A stretch of DNA of 64,000 bases from Nelumbo lutea (lineage: Eukaryota > Streptophyta > Magnoliopsida > Proteales > Nelumbonaceae), in the NCBI GenBank assembly GCA_022828595.1, contig JAKGHH010000002.1, positions 80,448,383-80,512,382 on the forward strand, given 5' to 3'. The first letter of the stretch is position 1, and every line of letters begins with the position of its first letter. Positions 56,434-64,000 of this stretch are shown here, in pieces. The notes under the pieces were generated by a model. It made no database searches, was not told the DNA's origin, and saw only the letters and a list, made by a program, of their open reading frames with translations. A program made the translations under genes and the position numbers.

Positions 56434-57056
56434 TGTTAGATAGTCTTGTATGCCCTTAGCTTCAATCGGATTTGATGTACTTATGTTATTTAGTGGAAAT
56501 AAATTAAAGTGCATGTTTGATTCATGTTGTTTGGTATAATTCTGTGTAAGACCCTAAAACTGGACACTTATAGAAACTTGTGTTAGTTTTAAATGTTCAC
56601 AGCCATAGGATAAGTCTGGGGAGATTTATCCTGCCAAGGCTGATACTGATGTGCCACCAAGTGTTGGGATGGCTTGTTTCGGCCATCAGGGTAAGACCCA
56701 AGGCACATGCAGTATGGGATTGCTTGAACCCTTGAGCCAGACTAGATTTCTAGTATTTCTCTAGACCTTAGAGACAGATGGGCAAAATTGGAAAGTTACA
56801 CCTGACCCCTAGACTCGATTATGACACATCACTAGGTGTCGGATCGGGCTGTCTTTGATGTGTCAATCAGTGAGATCCTTAGTGGGGGTCAAAACTTGGA
56901 CATGTTGGGGCAGTCTGAGAATTCATCTGAGTGAGTGGTCATAGTGACAGGATCAGCCCCTTTGTCGGACAATGGTAATGATCGGGAATGCATTCTCTCT
57001 GATGGAAACCAAACTGCCGGCAGCTGATTTCAATCGTTGGAATTTTGTTTTGCAAA

Positions 57057-57104
<48 letters not shown>

Positions 57105-58407
57105 GGTTTCAAAAGATTTGCAAAAGGTTTTAATTCCTGGGATCCATGTGAGTGGAGAGTGCGGCACTATTCCTTGCAGCCGAGGGAGAGGACTTCTCTT
57201 GTCGGGCAGTGCTTGATCATTAAGGGATGAGAGGTTAAGTGTAAGACCATTTAGGATAATACCTGATGGGCTAATCTTGCACCTGCCCACAGTCCCTGGG
57301 TTTTTATAAGATGGCTTGGCCCAGGGACCACTTAATGTAAGTGTTGGGCCCATAGGGTCCATGTGATGGGCTCAAGGGGGTCACTGAGTCTTTCAGTGAA
57401 TTCGGTTGGGCCTTGTAATAAAGGCTGGGCCGAACCCATGTGGCTGGTGTGTAGATCAATGCTTGGGTCCCACGCCATACAAAGAAGCCCAATTGGGCAG
57501 CAGATTGAAAACTGGTTAAACACTGAACACTTAATAGGCCAAAAGCCCATTTCAAACTGGGCTGATATGATCACCTGTTAATGGGGTGAATTTGAGATTA
57601 ATGTTAGTAAAAGGACTATTGGGTCTTTAACCTTATTCACTCTAAGAGACCGAATTCAAATTAGATTTGAATCTGGTAACCTCCTGATAAGATCAGGAGT
57701 TAACTAACTTAATCTGCAGATAGGATTAAGATTATCCTCTATCCAAATACTGATTTGGATTGGGATAACTCCCAAAAATATTGGGAGGTTTCTTAATCAA
57801 GAAGAAAGATGAGAAAAACCCAGAAGAAATATCAGATTTTGAACTAGGGTTTGAGTAAGCAAGAAACACATCCTGCAATTTGAGATCAGATCTCTCAGAC
57901 TCCAGAGAGAAGAGCCAGTTCTACCCTCTTCGTCCCTGGACTTCTCCTCCTCCAGCCGCCACCATTTCCAGTTGGAAGATTTGATCTTTGCAGCAACAGG
58001 TAGTCAAGAAATCAGTTCTTGACAACAGTCTTGCAAGAAAGACTAAAGGATTCGGTGTTCAAGGTTTCCAGAGGATTCTTGCGAAGAATCCAGTGTGTAG
58101 GATGCACCCTGCTGGTTCCGTTCCATCCACATCTGTGTCATCTTCAGCAGGAGCGGATCTTGGTTTCTTCTTTGGGCGTGAACACCAACTTTGGGAGATA
58201 TTGTTTCTCCGGATCAGGTATAATCCTTCCTGTTTCCTTTTGGTTCAGATCTGGTTTGTTTATGGTTCAAGTAGGATCCTTGAATAATGTATTCTAAATT
58301 TAGGGAATATGATTCCCAATTGGAAGAAGGTAGGAAATTTTTTTTGAAATTCGCCCCCATTCCGCACCCTTCTTGGCATCCATTAGATGGATCCTACCAT
58401 TCTTTCA
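56434..58407 (+). repeat. 5' LTR of copia H
   Basis: 1974 bp, starting TGTTAGATAGTC and ending CTTTCA. Contains a TA tract at 57059-57101. Confidence 0.94.
57059..57101. repeat. TA microsatellite in H 5' LTR
   Basis: About 20 TA units. The 3' LTR has a shorter, interrupted version (61916-61946). Confidence 0.9.
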
Positions 58408-58408
58408 G

Positions 58409-58421
58409 TGGTATCAGAGCC
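58409..58421 (+). other. Primer-binding site of copia H
   Basis: TGGTATCAGAGCC one base after the LTR. Confidence 0.92.
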
Positions 58422-60212
58422 ATAGGTTCAAATCTTGAACCAAAAGAAAATGAGATCTGACCCTACGCAGATGGACAGAAGATGTTTTGCCAAGATCTAT
58501 GCAGATTGCTTTCTTTTTTTTTCAAGAAATGGTTTCTAGTTAAGGGCGATTGATATGAAATTAATTTTGTTAAATTCAAAATTTATTTAGAATTATTCTT
58601 TATTTATTTTGATTTAATGGACTGTTCGAACCTGGAGATTGCAGTGCAGTTTTGGCGCAGATGGTCTACGCACCCTTTTTCATTTATTTTATTCAATTCG
58701 GTCTGTAAATAATTTTTTTTTATTTTCTAGACTGGATGTATAGGATTTGATCAAGAATGTAATTAATTAATAGAAATAGGATTTCTATTATTTATTTATT
58801 TTCTTGATTAAAGAAGAAGGAAGAAGATGGCGGCGCTGGAGATTTGCAGATGGAGAAATCGCATACTGCGATTTACAGTTTATGAAACTGTAACTTTTGT
58901 GATTAACCTCTATTTTGCAGGTGGTACGAACAGTCCATATTTGATTTGTGATTGTCTAAAATCAAAATTATTAATTTCAGATCTCTCATGAATTAATTCT
59001 TGAATTGAAAATCAGTTTTGGACCATTTCAAACTAGATTGGACCAAAACTGTTTGGACCGAACCTGAGATTCGAAAGGGGCTGTTTTTCAATCCATTTTT
59101 CTCACACTTGTTATTCCAAATCTGATGTTCAATTACAGGGATTAATTCGGCCCACATGTAAAGCCCAGTTTTAAAGGGTTAAAACTGCAAAAGCCCATTA
59201 TTGTGAGAAAAACTGTATGGGCCGAACTGCTAACTGCAATTCAGCCCATACACCTAGTAGACATTAATTGTTAATGCTTTAAATTTTAAATGGGCTATTC
59301 GATGGGCTTTACAGTAGTTAATTGATTGGATCAATTCCTCCTTTACATGTGATGTTTAGATGTTTGATGTGCTGCGACCATGGGCCATAAGCACTTGGCC
59401 CATGTTGACTCGTTAGTGGCTCTTGCGCACACCATGGCTGAATGCACATCATTGCCATGGTGTCCCTTAAGGTCATTGGATGACCCCCTCTCCACTTGGT
59501 GAGCCCCACAACCCTGAAAAGGGATGCGTACGGAACCCCTAGCCGATTGAGGCCCACCAGAAATCTGACTTTATGAAAGTTAGTGGGAGCCACTTTGGTT
59601 TGACCTAAATTAGAACTAGGGCGTAATTTTGTTCCCTCCAAGCAAATATGAGTGTGTGTGATAGGGAGATCCAATTGATGGACTCTCTAAAGGCCTTCCG
59701 TCATTAGCACAATGATGGGTCCATATCAGTAATGAGGAAACACACCATAAAATTGGGCTATCCATTTGCTGTTGGATCTGTTAGAGTGTTTCATTAGATG
59801 ATAGGGGCGTCATAGACCGATGTGGGAGGGGCTTCACCAGAAAATGGGAACTCTCTCACGGTACCTTGGCGTAACCTGAATATGATGGGTGTGCACTCAC
59901 TAGACAGAAAGGTTTACCTAAAAATGGCTCTGAACCTTGTCTGACAGAGGCCAAAGGGAAACTCATTTGATGAGTGGATATGATCCGTCACAGAAAGGTG
60001 GTGGGGTTATGCAGCTGAAACAGTTGGCTTCGCGCACCCTATGTGATTTCCCACATTTCCAAAGACATTTCGTCGTCTCTGTCACTGAGAAATGAGGGAA
60101 AATCTCAGAGATGAATAAATGGGAATTGAACATAGATTAAAAGCCATATCTATGTAGGTAACATGAATCAAATTAAGGTTGTGGACTAACATCTTTGTTG
60201 TTTTATCAGAAA
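58422..60212 (+). other. Leader of copia H
   Basis: About 1.8 kb noncoding, collinear with the leaders of C and (reversed) G. Includes the CACCATGGC/GCCATGGTG block at about 59430-59465. Confidence 0.65.
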
Positions 60213-60580
60213 ATGGCAAACGGTCAATTTGCAAAGCTTCTAGACGATAACAAGCTTAAGGGCCCAAACTATGCCGACTGGTATAGAAATCTTATATGCT
60301 AGTCCTAACTTCTGAAAAGTTAGATAAGGTGGTGAAAAATCCTGCCCCAGAACGTCCGGGTGATAGGGCTTCTGAGGCCCATAGGAGGGACTACCAAGAT
60401 TGGGAGGATAAGAACTCCCTAGCCCGCTGCTTTGTTATTGCCTCATTAGACAACTCAGTACATAGGCAGTTCGATCAGATCAAACTAGCCAAGGACATAT
60501 TGGACAGTCTAAGAACAATGTATGAAGTGTAGAACTGTTCTACTCGACAAAAGGTCCTGAAATTGTTCATGACCTCGCAC
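60213..60580 (+). pseudogene. gag N-terminal part of copia H
   Basis: From ATG 60213: MANGQFAKLLDDNKLKGPNY, a frameshift near 60294, then the 78-codon block 60296-60529 with VLTSEKLDKVVKNPAPERPG and DQIKLAKDILDSLRTMYE. A stop follows where relatives read on. It is cut near 60580 and joined to the RT end. Confidence 0.82.
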
Positions 60581-61275
60581 TCACCCGGACGTTCCCTATG
60601 CCTCAGCCATAGGGAGCATCATGTATGCCATGCTATGCACTCGCCCGGACATAGCTCAGGCGGTGAGTGTGGTAAGTAGATTCTAGGCTAACCTAGGGCA
60701 GGAGCATTGGACTGCTGTAAAGAACATACTTAAATACCTTCGAAGGACAAAAGAGTTTTCTCTGGTATTCGATGGTAGTTCAATACAAGTTCTAGGGTAT
60801 ACCGATGTCGATTTCCAGTCGGATCCAGATGATAGAAAGTCTACATCTGGGTATGTTTTCACGATAGGATCATGTGTTGTTTGCTAGAAAATCAGCAAAC
60901 AAGGGTCCACTGCAGACTCCACAACCGAGGCCGAGTACATTGCCGCAAGTGAAGCTGCCAAGGAAGCCGTGTGGATGAAGAAATTCATATACGAATTGGG
61001 AGTGATTCCATCCAGCACATCACCCATCCCGTTGTTGTGTGACAACAATGGAGTGATCGCCTAGGCTAAAGAGCCTCGGGCCCACTCAAAGTCAAAGCAC
61101 ATCGAGAGGAAGTACCATGTACTGCGGGAGATCGTTGGTAGAGGGGACGTCCTAATTCAAAAGGTAGCATCAACGGATAATGTGGCAGACCCATTGACTA
61201 AGCCACTAACACAGAATGTGTTTGAGAAACACGTGGAAAGTATGGGACTCTGGCTTGCACCAGATTGGACCTAAG
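60581..61275 (+). pseudogene. RT end and RNase H of copia H
   Basis: RNase H removes the RNA strand during reverse transcription. Reads DVPYASAIGSIMYAMLCTRP, then GYTDVDFQSDPDDRKSTSGY (about 60797), STTEAEYIAASEAAKEAVWM (about 60920), PLLCDNNGVIA (about 61030), KSKHIERKYHVLREIVGRGD (about 61092) and ADPLTKPL (about 61186). Stops sit where relatives have Gln or Trp (60684, 60886, 61063). The wild-type catalytic Asp and Glu residues remain. Confidence 0.87.
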
Positions 61276-61288
61276 TGCAAGTGGGAGC
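61276..61288 (+). other. Polypurine tract of copia H
   Basis: GCAAGTGGGAGC directly before the 3' LTR. Confidence 0.75.
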
Positions 61289-63252
61289 TGTTAGACAATC
61301 TTGTATGCCCTTAGCTTCAATCGGATTTGATGTACTTTTGTTATTTAGTGGAAATAAATTAAAGTGCATGTTTGATTCATGTTGTTTGGTATAATTCTGT
61401 GTAAGACCCTAAAACTGAACATTTGTAGAAACTTGTGTTAGTTTTAAATGTTCACAACCATAGGATAAGTCTGGGGAGATTTATCCTACCAAGGCTGATA
61501 CTGATGTGCCACCAAGTGTTGGGATGGCTTGTTTCAGCCATCAGGGTAAGACCCAAGGCACATGCAGTATGGGATTACTTGAACCCTTGAACCGGACTAG
61601 ATTTCTAGTATTGCTCTAGACCTTGGAGACAGATGGACAAAACTGGAAAGTTACACCTGACCCCTAGACTCGATTATGACACATCACTAGGTGTCGGATC
61701 GGGCTATCTTTGATGTGTCAATCAATGAGATCCTTAGTGGGGGTCAAAACCTGGACATGTTGGGGCAATCTAAGAATTCATCTGAGTGAGTGGTCATAGT
61801 GACAGGATCAGCCCCTTTGTCGGACAATGGTAATGATCGGGAATGCATTCTCTCTGATGGAAACCAAACTGTCGGCAGTTGATTTCAATCGTTGGAATTT
61901 TGTTTTGCAAAATTAATATATATATATATATATATATATGTATATGTACAGTTTCAAAAGATTTGCAAAAGGTTTTAGTTCCCAGGATCCATGTGAGTGG
62001 AGAGCGTGGCACTGTTCCTAGCAGCCGAGGGAGATGTCTTCTCTTTTCGGGTAGTGCTTGATCATTAAGGGCTGAGAGGTTAAGTGTAAGACCATTTAGG
62101 ATAATACCTAATGGGCTAATCTTGCACCTGCCCACAGTCTCTGGGTTTTTATAAGATGGCTTGGCCCAGGGACCACTTAATGTAAGTGTTGGGCCCATAG
62201 GGTCCATGTGATGGGCTCAAGGGGGTCATTGAGTCTTTCAGTGAATTCGGCTGGGCCTTGTAATAAAGGCTGGGCCGAACCCATGTGGCTGGTGTGTAGA
62301 TCAATGCTTGGGTCCCACGCCATACAAAGAAGCCAACTGGGCAACAGATTGGAAACTGGTTAAACACTAAACACTTAATGGGCCAAAAGCCCATTTCAAA
62401 CTGGGCTGATATGATCACCTGTTCATGGGGCGAATCTGAGATTAATGTTAGTAAAAGGACTATTGGGTCTTTAACCTTATTCACTCTAAGAGACCAAATT
62501 CATATTAGATTTGAGTCTAGTAACCTCCTGATAAGATAAGGAGTTAACTAACTTAATCTGCAGATAGGATTAAGATTATCCCCTATCCCAATACTGATTT
62601 GGATTGGGATAACTCCCAAAAATATTGGGAGGTTTCTTAATCAAGAAGAAAGAGGAGAAAACCCCAGAAGAAATATCAGATTTTGAACTAAGGGTTTGAG
62701 TAAGCAAGAAACACATCCGGCAATTTGAGATCAGATCTCTCAGACTCCAGAGAGAAGAGACAGTTCTACCCTCTTCGTCCCTGGACTTCTCCTCCTCCAG
62801 CCGCCGCCATTCCCAGTTGGAAGATTGGATCTTTGCAGCCACAGGAAGTCAAGAAATCAGTTCTTGACAACAGTCTTGCAAGAAAGACTAAAGGATTCGG
62901 TGTTCAAGGTTTCCAGAGGATTCTTGCGAAGAATCCAGTGTGTAGGACGCACCCTGCTGGTTCCGTTCCATCCACAGCTGTGTCATCTTCAGCAGGAGCG
63001 GATCTTGGTTTCTTCTTTGGGCGTGAACACCAACTTTGGGAGATATTGTTTCTCCAGATCAGGTATAATTCTTCCTGTTTTTTTTTTGTTCAGATCTGGT
63101 TTGTTTATGGTTCAAGTAGGATCCTTGAATAATGTATTCTAAATTTAGGGAATATGATTCCCAGTTGGAAGAAGGTAGGAATTTTTTTTTGAAATTCTCC
63201 CCCATTCCACACCCTTCTTGCCGTCCATTAGATGGATCCTACCATTCTTTCA
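61289..63252 (+). repeat. 3' LTR of copia H
   Basis: 1964 bp, collinear with 56434-58407 at high identity. Confidence 0.94.
61916..61946. repeat. TA microsatellite in H 3' LTR
   Basis: Shorter than in the 5' LTR and interrupted by a G near its end. Confidence 0.85.
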
Positions 63253-63257
63253 GAATC

Positions 63258-63730
63258 CACCGAGAGGCTAGTGTAAGAGGAGGGAGTGATAAGACGGTTG
63301 AGGAAGAAATCCAATGATTGGGTTCATCAATGGTTGAATGAATGAATCATCGTTATGAGGAGGACCTTTATTTATAGGGAGGGACCCTGTGGTCCCGAAA
63401 GGAAGGTGCCAAAAGTGTGTTTTTCTATTAGGAAAGAAAATATTAGATTTGATATTGGTCATTAAAGAACATTGCTAGGGTTTCACCACATGTGTTTATG
63501 AGATCTCTTAAGGGTTGACTTTCCTGTCACCCAAGGATTCTCATAATCCACGTGTGCTACCGCCTTTCATACCTTATTTTAACTAACTTGGCGCTAGTGA
63601 CGTCATTGTGTAGCGGGTGGCCTTTTATTAAACTTATGTGGCACCTTATCAAATGTGCAACTAAAAGTTACATGTGCGGTCAATACTTAAGTTCGGTTCT
63701 CAACAAATCATGGCTTTGAAAGGGTCTGGG
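63258..63730. other. Flanking DNA right of copia H
   Basis: No gene. The minus strand has CCCTATAAATAAAGG near 63364-63378, a TATA-like site, so this may be part of an older LTR in minus orientation; that is speculative. Confidence 0.35.
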
Positions 63731-63990
63731 GTTTATCGCTAAACCATGCTCCTTTGGAGTTCATCGCAGGACCGCATGTGTCTGAGATTTATTGTAGAGT
63801 CATGTGTGTCCAAGGTTCATCACAGAACTGAATGCATATAAAATTCATCACTGGTTTAACTAGAACCTATTTTAGGCTTGTGTCAAACGTAAGTCCATCG
63901 CGAACGTGCAATGAGCCGTGTGTTTGTCGCAAACGTGCGATGAGCTATGTTTATCGATACACTACAAGTTCATCGCAGGTGGCCGGTAAG
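63731..63990. repeat. Degenerate 29-bp tandem repeats
   Basis: Variants of GTTCATCGCAG recur at about 63731, 63759, 63785, 63815 and 63843. After a gap come two close copies of CGAACGTGCAATGAGC (from 63901 and about 63930). Spacing is 26-30 bases. Confidence 0.65.
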
Positions 63991-64000
63991 GTAAAGATTG

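Larger units (their letters stand above)
56434..63252 (+). mobile_element. Ty1/copia element H, internally deleted
   Basis: Two nearly 2-kb LTRs (56434-58407 and 61289-63252) that look almost identical apart from a TA tract. It has a PBS, a long leader, a gag start fused to the RT end and RNase H, and a purine tract. The TSD gaatc (56429-56433, 63253-63257) is perfect. A large deletion removed the rest of gag, protease, integrase and most of RT. The high LTR similarity makes this the youngest insertion in the window by eye. Confidence 0.94.

Noticed and set aside
57060..57101. CRISPR-like or regulatory repeat
   Set aside because: It is a plain TA microsatellite, and the window is plant nuclear DNA.
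1..64000. tRNA, rRNA or small nuclear RNA genes
   Set aside because: TGGTATCAGAGC and TGGCGCC motifs are retrotransposon primer-binding sites beside LTRs, not tRNA genes. No cloverleaf or rRNA segment was seen.

Overview
This is nuclear DNA from a flowering plant with a repeat-rich genome. There are no bacterial operons, no rRNA or tRNA genes and no CRISPR array. Almost the whole window is LTR retrotransposons stacked inside one another, plus one cut-and-paste transposon and a little ordinary flanking DNA. The species cannot be named from the sequence. Every coding region is broken by stops or frameshifts except a few reading blocks, the longest being a 355-codon copia reverse transcriptase. 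Insertions were resolved from LTR pairs, primer-binding sites (PBS) and 5-bp target-site duplications (TSD). Element letters are my own labels. Layout, left to right: (1) bases 1-36713 are a minus-strand Ty3/gypsy element J (Tat-like by gag, PBS and its antisense gene). Its 3' LTR runs off the left edge, and its 5' LTR, PBS, gag and pol start lie at 36713-32843. (2) J's left LTR is split by a plus-strand Athila-like gypsy element K (28-11034, TSD taagc). K itself contains a coding-free, minisatellite-rich LTR element L (2327-6058, TSD tatac). (3) J's 3' noncoding part carries a decayed multi-exon coiled-coil gene on the opposite strand (about 11064-14749), split by a solo LTR (I). (4) J's pol is broken between reverse transcriptase and integrase by a Ty1/copia pile (16571-32837): LTR A in minus orientation lies head-to-head with copia element B, and B holds a second copy of its own family (C, TSD gacaa) and an LTR fragment (E). 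(5) 36714-about 40009 is flanking DNA with one plausible host-gene exon and a 370-bp tandem duplication. (6) About 40010-45843 is a PIF/Harbinger transposon remnant with a SANT/Myb-like ORF1 and a DDE transposase, interrupted by an internally deleted copia F (TSD gatgg). (7) 46802-55010 is copia element M (TSD cttag) holding a second internally deleted copia G (TSD ttgat). (8) 56434-63252 is copia H (TSD gaatc), the best-preserved LTR pair. How the parts work together: copia gag/protease/integrase/RT/RNase H blocks are spread over B, C, H and M, and none is intact. L, F and G keep LTR, PBS and leader but no coding sequence, so they could only have moved using proteins from relatives. I found no clearly new biological system. 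The points most worth a second look are the minisatellite LTRs of L, the J antisense gene, the head-to-head LTRs A/B, the paired deletion derivatives F and G, the antisense open frame shared by all copies of one copia LTR family, and the isolated host exon.
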